Source of the DNA: Marinobacter nauticus
GTDB lineage: Bacteria > Pseudomonadota > Gammaproteobacteria > Pseudomonadales > Oleiphilaceae
Direction of reading: 5' to 3'
Length of the DNA stretch: 64,000 nt
Assembly: GCF_003634635.1 (NCBI RefSeq)
Contig: NZ_RBJB01000003.1
Span: 186,001 to 250,000 of the forward strand
The translations under genes were made by a program, and so were the position numbers. Below are positions 30,416-39,498 of the stretch, one piece after another. Below the pieces are notes generated by a model that worked only from the letters and a program-made list of their open reading frames with translations, made no database searches and was not told where the DNA came from. Each line of letters opens with the position of its first letter. Positions within the stretch are counted from its first letter, which is position 1.

Positions 30416-31426
30416 TTATTCCCGGTTTTCCGCTGTACACTCGGAGGCGCCGGGATTGCTGGCACATCGGATCTTGCTGAGCAGGCTCAGCATTTTCGGG
30501 TGATAAACGTTGGGAGCTCCGTCAACCCCATCGCGCATTTCCAGACGGTTCTGGCGGAACATCTCCTGGTAACCAACGATGTCCTTTTCCGGGATCCGTA
30601 TCCACTGCTCGTCAGGAATCCCGTTTTCCTGGCTTTTAATCAGATTCATTGCCTGTGGGTACATGCCCCAGGCAACTTCCCGGGCCTTCTGGGCCGTGTC
30701 GTCTTCGATCACGCCATCACGGGCAATGATCTGAATGGTCAGCTGGGCAAGCGGATAGTCGACAATGCCACCCTTGTCGCCGATCCCTTTGTACAGCTCC
30801 AGAGCCTGGTAGGCGAACGCAGGCGCATAGGCAGTATCGACCGACCCATTGTTGAACTTGCCAGCAAAGTTGGTGATATCAGAGGGAACCACCGTCGCTT
30901 TTACATAGTTCACCATGTGAATGGCGTCTTTCTGGTAGTCCAGGGTGGCAATACGCTTTCCGGCCAGCTCGCCCGCTGTATCAATGCTGCGATCATTCAC
31001 AAACAGATAACCGGCACCCGCCGGTACAATGCCCAGCACCTCATAGCCACCGTCCTTCATGAGGGACGCTGCCTTGGGCTGTGCCAGGGTGGCCAGCAGG
31101 GTTTTCAGGTCGTCGTAACTTGGCAGGGCACCGACGGCACTGATGCTTCCGGTAAAACGATTGAATGGACGAATACGGATGTCGGTCGCGGCGACGGCAT
31201 CGCACTGGCCCGCGTTGAAGTCGCCAATGGCCACGCCTTCATCAGTGTAGGGCTTGAGTTGGAAATCGACCCCATGGGCTTTCATTTCCAGAGCGTAGTC
31301 CTTGACCATGTTGTAGACGTCGCCGTTAGCGCCGATGACATCAAACACACACATGGAAACCGACTGGGCAGATGCCAGTGGTGCGACAATGGCAAGAGAC
31401 AAGGCTGCAAGGGATTTGCGAATCAT
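30416..31426 (-). CDS. Periplasmic solute-binding protein of TRAP-type system
   Basis: A 336 aa secreted protein with a cleavable signal peptide (cleavage near LASAQS). The mature protein begins VSMCVFDVIGANGDVYNMV and belongs to a group of putative solute-binding proteins found with fused TRAP permeases, not to the classical DctP type. Binding-protein-like segments include CDAVAATDIRIRPFNRF, GELAGKRIATLDYQ and NNGSVDTAYAPAF. Its gene is immediately upstream of the permease and downstream of a lipoprotein gene, so the three form one operon. The ligand is unknown. Confidence 0.82.
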   Translation of the reverse strand: MIRKSLAALSLAIVAPLASAQSVSMCVFDVIGANGDVYNMVKDYALEMKAHGVDFQLKPYTDEGVAIGDFNAGQCDAVAATDIRIRPFNRFTGSISAVGALPSYDDLKTLLATLAQPKAASLMKDGGYEVLGIVPAGAGYLFVNDRSIDTAGELAGKRIATLDYQKDAIHMVNYVKATVVPSDITNFAGKFNNGSVDTAYAPAFAYQALELYKGIGDKGGIVDYPLAQLTIQIIARDGVIEDDTAQKAREVAWGMYPQAMNLIKSQENGIPDEQWIRIPEKDIVGYQEMFRQNRLEMRDGVDGAPNVYHPKMLSLLSKIRCASNPGASECTAENRE

Positions 31427-31489
31427 GACGACCTCCGGGTCATTCTTGTGTTTTTGATCTTTAAGTCATAGATAACTGAAAGGCCAGCC

Positions 31490-32554
31490 TCAGAGCAGGC
31501 CTTCCAGATCCATGGTTTCAACGTTCTCGGTATTGCGCTCCGGACTCATCTTGCCGAAGAAGGTCCGTGGTGTGCGGTGGCCGTAGTTGGCGCTCCAGTG
31601 TTTGTCCGATGCGAACTGGACAATCCTGCGGGCCACTTCGTCCACAAGCCGATATTCTTCCCAAACCTCGATGCGCTCTTCAGCCTCTGCGAATTCCGAA
31701 ATGGCCTGTGCCAGCACCTGCGGTCGCCCAAAGGTTTCCGCAGCGACTACCTGAACGGCGTAAGAGGCACGGATACCGGACTCAACACTCAGCTCTGCGC
31801 TGTTTTCCATCACCTGCCAGGGGTCTGGAGACAGGTCCGGTCGGGTGTCAGGCAACAGTAACCAGACGAGGGCGCGAACGGCGTTGGGCAAACCGCCCCA
31901 TTTTTCATTATCCACGCACTGGGCGGCACGCTCGGCCTGGGGCGCAATGTTGCGAGGCACACCCGCCAGGGCGCCGGAGTTGGAGTCGTTCACAATGGCC
32001 TGCATCCCCGTTAGCAGCCCGAGCAGGAACGTGAGTTCGTCCTGATCACTGAAAAGGAACGGGCATTCCAGAGGTTCGGCTGCCGGGTCAAAATCGTAGG
32101 CGGCCATGGCACGCTTGAAGGCTTCGTAGCGGCGCTCAGCGGTGCGCGCGTAGAGTCTTTTGGAGACTTCCCGGGCATCTTTGGCGGCGGGAACATCGCC
32201 ACGGTATTCCGCCCGCAGATAAGCCAGTTCAGCCTCCCAGGCCCGGTATTCCATGCAATTCGCCGCCAGCAGCATGAGCAGGGAACCGGTTGAGTCCGGT
32301 GAATCAGTGACTCTCGAAAACGAGTAAACCAGCGGATCCGTGCCCTCACCCAGCGCACAGGCCATGCCCGGATCGGACATCTGCATAACGTAGGGGGTTG
32401 CCTCGGACTCCGAGTAGTTCGACAACACGATGCCGGTGGTGGTGTAGATAGGGTTGGCAGAACATCCGGCCAGCAGCAGTACCGAACTTCCCAGCATTGC
32501 CTGGCGAACACGAGCCGAGAACCGACGCGCTTGAGAGACCATTGAGGAGATCAT
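31490..32554 (-). CDS. TatT-like lipoprotein of the TRAP cluster
   Basis: A 354 aa lipoprotein (lipobox LLAGC near residue 31). The mature part is alpha-helical with blocks resembling the TRAP T-component (TatT, TP0956 type), for example DSTGSLLMLLAANCMEYRAW and the helix repeats around 110-150. TatT in Treponema is a helical trimeric lipoprotein that pairs with the binding protein. The position directly upstream of a binding protein and TRAP permease supports that role. The first ATG (32554) has the better upstream purine run. The assignment rests on context and moderate pattern similarity. Confidence 0.65.
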   Translation of the reverse strand: MISSMVSQARRFSARVRQAMLGSSVLLLAGCSANPIYTTTGIVLSNYSESEATPYVMQMSDPGMACALGEGTDPLVYSFSRVTDSPDSTGSLLMLLAANCMEYRAWEAELAYLRAEYRGDVPAAKDAREVSKRLYARTAERRYEAFKRAMAAYDFDPAAEPLECPFLFSDQDELTFLLGLLTGMQAIVNDSNSGALAGVPRNIAPQAERAAQCVDNEKWGGLPNAVRALVWLLLPDTRPDLSPDPWQVMENSAELSVESGIRASYAVQVVAAETFGRPQVLAQAISEFAEAEERIEVWEEYRLVDEVARRIVQFASDKHWSANYGHRTPRTFFGKMSPERNTENVETMDLEGLL

Positions 32555-32848
32555 AATTCGACCTGTCTGACATTGTTTTTGTATGTAAGGGAGTGCGAGA
32601 AATTCTTATCACATTTAATTCTCGTCAACCCGTGAACCAGCTCCGGATACCTCTGGCCAGAGCTCGAACGAGAGCAAGAATGCGAGGAATATTGTCAGAC
32701 AGAAATGGCTTTATTGCCGAAACCGACATGCCGATCAGGCCAATGGCCCGGGATGAATCGAATTTTTTTATTATTTATTGTTTTATAACAATGAGTTAAA
32801 TATGTAGCGCATTTCGGAACAAGCGTGCCACTTTGTGACTTGTGCACA
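32555..32848. other. Divergent-side intergenic region between TRAP lipoprotein and atuR
   Basis: About 294 bp without a convincing gene. It holds the promoter of the minus-strand TRAP operon and the 3' end of atuR. An AT-rich stretch at 32759-32800 includes a 16 bp palindrome, ATTGTT-TTAT-AACAAT (32777-32792). The decamer CTGTCTGACA (32563-32572) recurs inverted at 32693-32702. An ORF of 68 codons at 32593 lacks a ribosome binding site and recognisable features. Confidence 0.5.
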
Positions 32849-33478
32849 TTAACATTGATCAAGACCCAGCATCGCCATCACCTGATCGGTCAGTCCATCG
32901 AGGGTCAGACCACCCCGTTCCGGGCGATACCAGGTGACCGTCCAGCTCAGGGCGCCGGTCAACATTCTTCGGGTAATGAAAGGGTCCGCTCCAAGCTGGT
33001 GTTCCTTCGACAGCTGTTGGAGCGTAGACAACCACAGGTCTTCATAGATATCCCGCAACTCCAGCACTTCAGCCTGGGAGCTTTCCGAAAGACTGCGCCA
33101 CTCATACACCAACACCGCCATGGCCTCTCCGGTCTGGCCGTTAATCGACTCCAGTTCTGCCCTGATCAGCGCCCGCAGTTTTTCTCTCGCTGAATCCGCC
33201 TGGTCGGCAGCGGCCTGCATCAAGGCGGTATTCAGCCGAATGGTCTCGACCATCACCGCCTTGAGAATTTCCTCCTTGGTGCGGAAATGGTGGAACAAGC
33301 TCCCTGACTGAATACCCACAGCCGCCGCCAGATCCCGCACCGTCGTGCGCTCGTAGCCTTTATCCCTGAACAGTCTTGCTGCTTCGTTTAACAGACGCCC
33401 GCGGGCGCTGGCGGGATCAGATACAAGTTGCTCGGCAATGAGGGATTGCAGGATTGGGTTCTGGTTCACAAAGGCCAT
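32849..33478 (-). CDS. atuR: TetR-family repressor of the atu cluster
   Basis: A 209 aa TetR-type regulator. The N-terminal helix-turn-helix is clear: [20 protein letters not shown], then [18 protein letters not shown] and RTKEEIL. The C-terminal ligand domain is helical. It is divergent from atuA, as AtuR is in P. aeruginosa, where the repressor is released when cells grow on acyclic terpenes. The inducer is probably an acyl-CoA intermediate. An operator-like palindrome at 33531-33548 lies between the two genes. Confidence 0.88.
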   Translation of the reverse strand: MAFVNQNPILQSLIAEQLVSDPASARGRLLNEAARLFRDKGYERTTVRDLAAAVGIQSGSLFHHFRTKEEILKAVMVETIRLNTALMQAAADQADSAREKLRALIRAELESINGQTGEAMAVLVYEWRSLSESSQAEVLELRDIYEDLWLSTLQQLSKEHQLGADPFITRRMLTGALSWTVTWYRPERGGLTLDGLTDQVMAMLGLDQC

Positions 33479-33523
33479 CCGGTTGTCTTGCTGGGACTTT
33501 TTATTCTACCCGAGATTTGCCTG

Positions 33524-33553
33524 TTTACAAACCAAGCGCTTGCTTGGTATTGT
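33524..33553 (+). promoter_or_regulatory. atuA promoter with overlapping TetR-type operator
   Basis: ACCAAGC-GCTT-GCTTGGT (33531-33548) is an 18 bp inverted repeat with a central AAGCGCTT, like operators of TetR regulators that sense acyl-CoAs. It sits inside a possible promoter, TTTACA (33524-33529) and TATTGT (33548-33553) with 18 nt spacing. A bound repressor would block RNA polymerase. The atuA ATG is about 60 nt downstream. Confidence 0.6.
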
Positions 33554-33610
33554 CGTTTCGATCGTTGGATAACCTCTCGCCAGTGCGGGTATCAGAACAA
33601 GGCCAAGAAC

Positions 33611-35407
33611 ATGTCAGACGCCAGCAAAACCATCCGTATCGGTTGCTCCGCCGCTTTCTGGGGCGATACCGAAACCGCCGCAGCCCAACTGGTACGCCAG
33701 GGCAATATTGATTACCTGGTCGCCGATTACCTGGCCGAGATCACCATGTCGATCATGGCCGGCCAGAAGATGAAAGACCCGACTCAGGGCTACGCCCGGG
33801 ATTTTGTGCAGACGGTGATGGCGCCTCTGCTCGGCGAGATAAAGGATAAAGGCATCCGGGTTCTGGCCAATGCCGGTGGAGTAAACCCGGTGGCTTGCCG
33901 CGATGCTCTGCAGGCCCTGTGTGAAAAGGCCGGCGTCGATCTGAAGATTGCGCTGGTGCTCGGCGATGATCTGTTGATGAAAAAGAAAAAGCTGGGCGAT
34001 GCCGACATTACTGAAATGACCACCGGTCAGCCCTTCCCCGCCATGATGGTGAGCCTGAACGCCTATCTGGGTGCGCCCGGCCTGGTGGCGGCCCTGGAAC
34101 AGGGTGCCGACGTCATTATCACCGGCCGTGTCGCAGACAGTGCGCTGGTGCTGGCGCCGCTGGTGCATGAATTCGGCTGGCGCTGGAACGACTACGACAA
34201 ACTGGCCCAGGGCAGCCTGGCCGGGCATTTGCTGGAATGCGGCGCCCAGTCTACCGGCGGTAATTTCACCGACTGGGAACAGGTGGCTGATGGCTACGCC
34301 AATATGGGCTTTCCCATCGCCGAGGTCAGCGCCTCTGGCGATTTTGTGATGACCAAGCCCGAGGGCACCGGCGGCATGGTCAGCAGGGGCACTGTGGGCG
34401 AGCAGCTGGTGTATGAGATTGGCGACCCACGGGCTTACCTGCTGCCAGATGTAACCTGCGATTTCACTCAGGTGACACTGGAGGAAATCGACAAGGACCA
34501 GGTCCGGGTGTCCGGTGCCAGGGGACTGCCGCCGACAGACAGCTACAAGGTGTCAGGCACCTGGCCAGATGGATTCAAGTGCACAGTGACGTTCCTGCTG
34601 GCCGGCCTTGATGCCCGCGCCAAAGCACAACGAGTGGCGCAGGCTATTCTGGCCAGGACGTCAGCGATGTTTGCCGAGCGCGGCCTGCCGGATTATTCCG
34701 AAACCAGTATCGAATTGCTGGGCACCGAGACTACCTATGGCCCCCATGGCAAGGGCGACCAATGCCGGGAAGTGGTGGTGAAGATTGCCACCGCCCATCC
34801 GAAGAAAGAAGCCCTGGTGCTGTTTTCCAGGGAAATTGCCCAGGCCGCTACCGGTATGGCGCCTGGCATCACCGGTATTGTCGGCGGTCGGCCAACCGTG
34901 TGGCCGAAGATTCGTTTGTATTCCTGTCTGGTACCGAAATCGGAGGTGGCGGTTTCGGTGGATCTGGCAAGTGAGAAGTCTGAGGTGGAGGTAGCGACCG
35001 AAGGTGGTTTCAATCCGGGCGATCTCGCGGCTGAGCCGGAGTCCCGGATGGAGGTGGCAACGGATACCACAGTGCCGCTGCTCAAGCTGGCTTGGGCGCG
35101 GTCCGGGGATAAGGGCGATCACAGCAATATTGGGGTGATCGCGCGGGATCGAGAGTATGTTCCTTATATTGAGGCTGCGTTAACGGAACAGGCGGTGGCC
35201 GAGTGGATGGCTCATACGCTGAATCCTGAGTCCGGCAAGGTGACTCGCTGGTCTATGCCTGGGTTGCATGCGTTCAATTTCTTGCTGGAGCACAGTCTAG
35301 GTGGCGGCGGTGTGGCGTCGCTTCGGATTGATCCGCAGGGTAAGGCGTTTGCTCAGCAGTTGCTGGAGTTTCCGGTGCCTGTGCCTTCGAATCTGGTTCC
35401 TCAATGA
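33611..35407 (+). CDS. atuA: Acyclic terpene utilisation protein AtuA
   Basis: A 598 aa cytoplasmic protein of the AtuA family (DUF1446 N-terminal domain plus a C-terminal AtuA-like domain). The N terminus [17 protein letters not shown] and the block [19 protein letters not shown] are typical; the C-terminal domain starts near [19 protein letters not shown]. AtuA is required for citronellol/geraniol growth in P. aeruginosa, but its biochemical activity is not established to my knowledge. I chose the ATG at 33611 because the preceding 61 codons run through the promoter and operator. Third codon positions become strikingly G/T-rich in the last 300 nt. Confidence 0.92.
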   Translation: MSDASKTIRIGCSAAFWGDTETAAAQLVRQGNIDYLVADYLAEITMSIMAGQKMKDPTQGYARDFVQTVMAPLLGEIKDKGIRVLANAGGVNPVACRDALQALCEKAGVDLKIALVLGDDLLMKKKKLGDADITEMTTGQPFPAMMVSLNAYLGAPGLVAALEQGADVIITGRVADSALVLAPLVHEFGWRWNDYDKLAQGSLAGHLLECGAQSTGGNFTDWEQVADGYANMGFPIAEVSASGDFVMTKPEGTGGMVSRGTVGEQLVYEIGDPRAYLLPDVTCDFTQVTLEEIDKDQVRVSGARGLPPTDSYKVSGTWPDGFKCTVTFLLAGLDARAKAQRVAQAILARTSAMFAERGLPDYSETSIELLGTETTYGPHGKGDQCREVVVKIATAHPKKEALVLFSREIAQAATGMAPGITGIVGGRPTVWPKIRLYSCLVPKSEVAVSVDLASEKSEVEVATEGGFNPGDLAAEPESRMEVATDTTVPLLKLAWARSGDKGDHSNIGVIARDREYVPYIEAALTEQAVAEWMAHTLNPESGKVTRWSMPGLHAFNFLLEHSLGGGGVASLRIDPQGKAFAQQLLEFPVPVPSNLVPQ

Positions 35408-35481
35408 ATGTATTAACCCCGGTTCTGGGGCAAGAGCCCCGACAGGGCATTACTTCCCTGAGCTTGGGTGCAAGCGCCCCA

Positions 35482-35577
35482 CCGGGGTACAGCCTTCCGG
35501 GACACGCCGTAAATGCGTCCGTGTAGGCTTGAGCGCAGCTTCCCTGCTGCGCACAGTCCCGGAAGGCTGTACCCCGG
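35482..35577 (+). repeat. Structured repeat copy 1 (type A core, forward)
   Basis: Perfect 22 bp arms (35482-35503 and 35556-35577) enclose a 52 nt core. The inner arm end is TTCCGGGAC. The core contains a small hairpin around TCC and a 7 bp hairpin GCGCAGC/GCTGCGC. The outer stem extends by a further GCGC pairing after an internal loop. It lies between atuA and atuB, about 75 nt after the atuA stop and 55 nt before the atuB start. Confidence 0.85.
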
Positions 35578-35631
35578 CGGAGCGCCCGAACGTTTTTCGT
35601 GGATTCTTTGGATTGGAATAGGGAATTTTGT

Positions 35632-36498
35632 ATGAGTTATCAGTCTGTTCTTCGCCCGGGCTTGTTTGAAGGCCAGGTTTTTATTGTCACCGGTGGCGGT
35701 TCGGGGATTGGCCGCTGCACGGCTCACGAACTGGCGGCGCTCGGTGCCCGGGTTGCGCTGGTGGGTCGTAAGCAGGAGAAGGTAGACGCGGTTAAGGCCG
35801 AAATTGAGGAAGACGGCGGTATTGCCAGCGCCCATGCCTGCGATATTCGCGAGGAGGAGTCGGTCAAGACCACGGTGAAGGCCATTATTGAGACCCACGG
35901 CGGTCTGAACGGGGTGGTGAACAATGCCGGCGGGCAGTTTGCGTCTCCGTTAACAGGCATTAACCAGAAGGGGTGGGAAACCGTGGTGCGCACGAACCTG
36001 ACCGGCGGTTTTCTGATTTCCCGGGAGGCCTATACCCAGGCCTTGAGTAAAACCGGCGGTTCGATTGTGAACATTGTGGCGGATATGTGGGGTGGTATGC
36101 CTGGCATGGGCCACTCAGGGGCCGCACGGGCCGGGATGGTGAATTTTACCCAGACGGCCGCGGTCGAATGGGCGCCGTCCGGGGTTCGGGTGAATGCGGT
36201 GGCGCCGGGGTGGATTGCGTCCAGCGGGATGGACAACTACCCGACCCATATGAAGTCGTGGATTCGCAGCCTGGCGGATGCGGTGCCGATCAAGCGGATG
36301 GGTACAGAATCAGAGGTGAGTTCGGCGATCTGTTTCCTGCTTAGCCCGGGCGCGGCGTTTATCAGTGGTGATTGTCTGCGGATTGACGGCGCGGCGTCCC
36401 AGGGTGGGCGTGTGTGGCCGATGCCGAAGGCGCAGAATAACGAGCCCTATAACGGTTTCCATCGGGCGGTAACGCCGAAAGTGTTGAGTGACGACTGA
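35632..36498 (+). CDS. atuB: Short-chain dehydrogenase AtuB
   Basis: A 288 aa SDR enzyme. The cofactor motif VTGGGSGIG is at about 21-29, NNAG near residue 103, and the catalytic region around 150-170 is atypical, reading MWGGMPGMGHSGAARAGMV where a YxxxK motif is expected. In P. aeruginosa AtuB is assigned to terpenol or downstream hydroxy-intermediate oxidation. The start at 35632 (MSYQSVLRPGLF) has AGGG upstream; the longer frame enters the repeat spacer. Third positions are about 69% G or T in the first 58 codons (my hand count). Confidence 0.9.
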   Translation: MSYQSVLRPGLFEGQVFIVTGGGSGIGRCTAHELAALGARVALVGRKQEKVDAVKAEIEEDGGIASAHACDIREEESVKTTVKAIIETHGGLNGVVNNAGGQFASPLTGINQKGWETVVRTNLTGGFLISREAYTQALSKTGGSIVNIVADMWGGMPGMGHSGAARAGMVNFTQTAAVEWAPSGVRVNAVAPGWIASSGMDNYPTHMKSWIRSLADAVPIKRMGTESEVSSAICFLLSPGAAFISGDCLRIDGAASQGGRVWPMPKAQNNEPYNGFHRAVTPKVLSDD

Positions 36499-36507
36499 GG
36501 ATTTCCC

Positions 36508-38124
36508 ATGCAGGTACTGGAAACAACAATAAGCCCCCAGTCCGACGAGTTCCGGGCCAATGTCGAGGCCATGGAAGCGCATATCTCGACTTTCCGGGAT
36601 GTGGAGCAAAAGGTTCTGGACCTGGCGGAATCGGCCCGGGAGAAGTTTACCAAGCGAGGCAAGCTGCTACCGCGGGATCGCATCAATCGGTTGCTGGATC
36701 GTGGCAGTGAGTTTCTGGAGCTGTGCTCCCTGGCCGGTTACAAGATGCATGATGACAAAGACGGTTCCATGGCCGGAGGCGGGATTATTGCCGGCATCGG
36801 CAGAGTAGCCGGAGTACGCTGCCTGGTGGTCGCAAGCAACAGTGCCATCAAGGGCGGAACCATTACTCCCGCCGGTCTGGACAAAACCCTGCGACTGCAG
36901 CAGATCGCCATGGAGAACAAATTGCCGGTGGTATCGCTGTCAGAATCCGGCGGCGCCAACCTGAACTATGCCACCGATATCTTCGTGCTGGGCGCCCGGG
37001 GCTTTGCGAACCAGGCCCGGATGTCTGCAGCCGGTATTCCACAGGTAACCGTCGTCCATGGCAACGCCACTGCCGGCGGGGCCTATCAGCCGGGCCTGTC
37101 GGATTACGTAATTACCGTACGCGAGCAGGCGAAGATGTTCCTGGCCGGCCCGCCGCTTTTAAAAGCCGCGACCGGTGAGGTCGCCACCGATGAGGAACTG
37201 GGTGGAGCAGAAATGCACGCCACCGTTGCCGGCACCGCCGAATACCTGGCGGAAGACGATGCGGATGGCATCCGCCAGGCCCGGGAGATTCTGGGCGCCC
37301 TGCCCTGGAACGAAAACCTGCCACTACGCCAGGAACCACAGTGGGATGAGCCGCTGTATCCGGCGGAAGAGCTGCTGGGCGCAATTCCTTCCGATGCCAA
37401 GAAACCCTACGACGTGCGCGAGATCCTCGCCCGCATCGCCGACGGCTCTCGATTCCTGGATTTCAAGAACGATTACGACAGCCAGACGGTGTGCGGCACC
37501 ATCCGGATTCACGGCCACAGTGTAGGTATTATCGGCAACAACGGCCCGATCACCCCTGCCGGCTCCACCAAGGCTGCGCAGTTTATCCAGCTTTGCGATC
37601 AGGCAGGCACGCCTATTCTGTTTCTGCATAACACCACCGGATTCATGGTCGGCACCCACTCCGAACAGAACGGCATCATCAAACACGGGTCGAAGATGAT
37701 TCAGGCCGTGGCGAACTGCCGGGTACCAAAACTCGCCGTGGTGGTGGGCGGTTCCTACGGCGCCGGCAACTACGCCATGTGCGGCCGGGGCCTGGACCCG
37801 AGATTCATCTTCGCCTGGCCCAACAGCCGCACCGCCGTCATGGGCCCCGCGCAGGCCGGGAAAGTCATGCGCATCGTGGCTGAAGAAAAACAACGCAAAA
37901 GCGGTATCGAGCCGGACGAAAAGACCCTGTCGTTCCTGGAACAGGCGACCGCCAAAAAGCTGGAAGACGGTTCCACCGCCCTTTACGGCACGGCCAGGCT
38001 CTGGGACGACGGCCTGATCGATCCGCGGGATACCCGCCGTGTCCTGGCCATGGTGCTTTCCGTTTGCCGTGAAGCCGAACAACGACCACTGCGACCCAAC
38101 GTTTACGGCGTCGCCCGTTTCTGA
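36508..38124 (+). CDS. atuC: Geranyl-CoA carboxylase beta subunit (carboxyltransferase)
   Basis: A 538 aa carboxyltransferase of the acyl-CoA carboxylase family, which transfers CO2 from biotin on AtuF to the gamma-methyl of cis-geranyl-CoA. Two crotonase-like halves are visible. The acyl-CoA-binding oxyanion regions include SLSESGGANLNY and GNATAGGAYQPGLSDYV in the first half; IGNNGPITPAGSTKAAQF, LHNTTGFMVG and GGSYGAGNYAMCGRGLDPRF are in the second. It follows atuB by 9 nt. Methylcrotonyl-CoA carboxylase (liu/mcc) is the close alternative, but the complete atu gene order makes AtuC the better call. Confidence 0.92.
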   Translation: MQVLETTISPQSDEFRANVEAMEAHISTFRDVEQKVLDLAESAREKFTKRGKLLPRDRINRLLDRGSEFLELCSLAGYKMHDDKDGSMAGGGIIAGIGRVAGVRCLVVASNSAIKGGTITPAGLDKTLRLQQIAMENKLPVVSLSESGGANLNYATDIFVLGARGFANQARMSAAGIPQVTVVHGNATAGGAYQPGLSDYVITVREQAKMFLAGPPLLKAATGEVATDEELGGAEMHATVAGTAEYLAEDDADGIRQAREILGALPWNENLPLRQEPQWDEPLYPAEELLGAIPSDAKKPYDVREILARIADGSRFLDFKNDYDSQTVCGTIRIHGHSVGIIGNNGPITPAGSTKAAQFIQLCDQAGTPILFLHNTTGFMVGTHSEQNGIIKHGSKMIQAVANCRVPKLAVVVGGSYGAGNYAMCGRGLDPRFIFAWPNSRTAVMGPAQAGKVMRIVAEEKQRKSGIEPDEKTLSFLEQATAKKLEDGSTALYGTARLWDDGLIDPRDTRRVLAMVLSVCREAEQRPLRPNVYGVARF

Positions 38125-38154
38125 TTTCCACACTGATTTACCGGGAGAACAACA

Positions 38155-39315
38155 ATGAAATTCACAGCCGAACACGAAGCCCTCAGAAAGACCGTCCGCG
38201 ATTTTGTCGAAAAGGAAATCAATCCTCACTGCGATGAATGGGAAGAGGCCGGCGAATTTCCCATTCACGACCTGTTCAAGAAACTCGGCAACCTGGGCCT
38301 GCTGGGCATCCAGAAGCCGGAGGAATACGGCGGCATGGGCCTGGATTACAGCTACAACCTCGTGGCTGCTGAAGAACTGGGCATGGCCAAGTGCGGCGGT
38401 GTTCCGCTAGCCGTGGGCGTACAGACCGACATGTGTACCCCCGCGATTGCGCGCTTCGGTTCCGATGAATTGAAACGGGATTTCCTGGCCCCGGCTATTG
38501 CCGGCGATATGGTGGGCTGTATCGGTGTGAGTGAAGTGGGCGCAGGCTCCGATGTGGCCGGCCTGAAAACCACGGCTAAGAAAGACGGCGATGACTACGT
38601 CATCAACGGCTCCAAGATGTGGATCACCAACTCCCCGAAAGCGGATTTCATGTGTCTGCTGGCCAACACCAGCGACGACAAACCCCACAAGAATAAAACC
38701 CTTATGATCGTGCCCATGAACACACCGGGCATCACCTTCAGCCCGCACCTGAACAAGCTGGGCATGCGCTCATCAGAAACCGCCCAGGTGTTTCTGGACG
38801 ACGTGCGAATTCCCCAACGCAACCGCATCGGCGCAGAAGGCACCGGCTTTATGATGCAGATGCTGCAGTTCCAGGAGGAGCGCATGTGGGGGGCCGCCAA
38901 CGTAATCAAGGCCCTGGAAAACTGTGTCACGCAGACCATTGAATACTGCCGCGAGCGCAAGACCTTTGGCCAGCCGCTGATCGACAACCAGTACATTCAT
39001 TTCCGCCTGGCGGAGTTACAGACCGAAATCGAAGCGCTGCGCGCGCTGACCTATCAGGCCTGTGAGCTGCACATTGAGGGCAAAGATGTCACCAAGCTGG
39101 CGTCGATGGCGAAACTGAAGGCCGGGCGTCTGGGTCGAGAAGTGACCGATGCTTGCCTTCAGTTCTGGGGTGGCAACGGTTACATGTGGGACAACCCCCT
39201 GTCACGGGCTTACCGCGATGTGCGGTTGGTCTCCATCGGCGGCGGTGCCGACGAAATCATGCTGGGCATCATCTGCAAGCTGATGGGCACCTTACCTGGC
39301 AAGAAACGCGACTAA
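38155..39315 (+). CDS. atuD: Citronellyl-CoA dehydrogenase AtuD
   Basis: A 386 aa FAD-dependent acyl-CoA dehydrogenase that would oxidise citronellyl-CoA to geranyl-CoA. Family blocks are IGVSEVGAGSDVAGLKT (FAD/substrate loop), NGSKMWITNSPKADF, and the C-terminal LQFWGGNGYMWDNPLSRAYRD, which carries the region of the FAD-binding helix. Spacing from atuC is 30 nt. The catalytic glutamate position cannot be assigned with certainty by eye. Repeat copy 2 follows 30 nt after the stop. Confidence 0.92.
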   Translation: MKFTAEHEALRKTVRDFVEKEINPHCDEWEEAGEFPIHDLFKKLGNLGLLGIQKPEEYGGMGLDYSYNLVAAEELGMAKCGGVPLAVGVQTDMCTPAIARFGSDELKRDFLAPAIAGDMVGCIGVSEVGAGSDVAGLKTTAKKDGDDYVINGSKMWITNSPKADFMCLLANTSDDKPHKNKTLMIVPMNTPGITFSPHLNKLGMRSSETAQVFLDDVRIPQRNRIGAEGTGFMMQMLQFQEERMWGAANVIKALENCVTQTIEYCRERKTFGQPLIDNQYIHFRLAELQTEIEALRALTYQACELHIEGKDVTKLASMAKLKAGRLGREVTDACLQFWGGNGYMWDNPLSRAYRDVRLVSIGGGADEIMLGIICKLMGTLPGKKRD

Positions 39316-39345
39316 CGTTTGGAGTTTGGAGTCAGGCCTCGCGGT

Positions 39346-39437
39346 CAGGTAGGGCTTTCCGGGACACGCTGTGAATACATCCATGTACGCTTGACTGCAG
39401 CATCCCTGCTGCAGACAGTCCCGGAAAGCCCTACCTG
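39346..39437 (+). repeat. Structured repeat copy 2 (type A core, forward)
   Basis: Perfect 20 bp arms (39346-39365 and 39418-39437) enclose a 52 nt core, same length as copy 1 and identical at about 41 of 52 positions. Differences are compensatory in hairpin 2 (CTGCAGC/GCTGCAG versus GCGCAGC/GCTGCGC in copy 1). The inner arm end TTCCGGGAC is shared with copy 1, while the outer arm is different. It lies between atuD and atuE. Confidence 0.85.
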
Positions 39438-39498
39438 CCCCCAAGGCCCCGAACATTGCGACTGGTACCCGATTGCCGCCCGAAAACGGAGCCTTTTT

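Noticed and set aside
35301-35621. ORFs reading through repeat copies, such as 35301-35621 and 39319-39499, with related peptides (RVGLSAASLLRTVPE, HVRLTAASLLQTVPE)
   Set aside because: The similarity between the peptides is a by-product of the shared repeat core read in one frame; there is no ribosome binding site, and the frames join real genes by chance.
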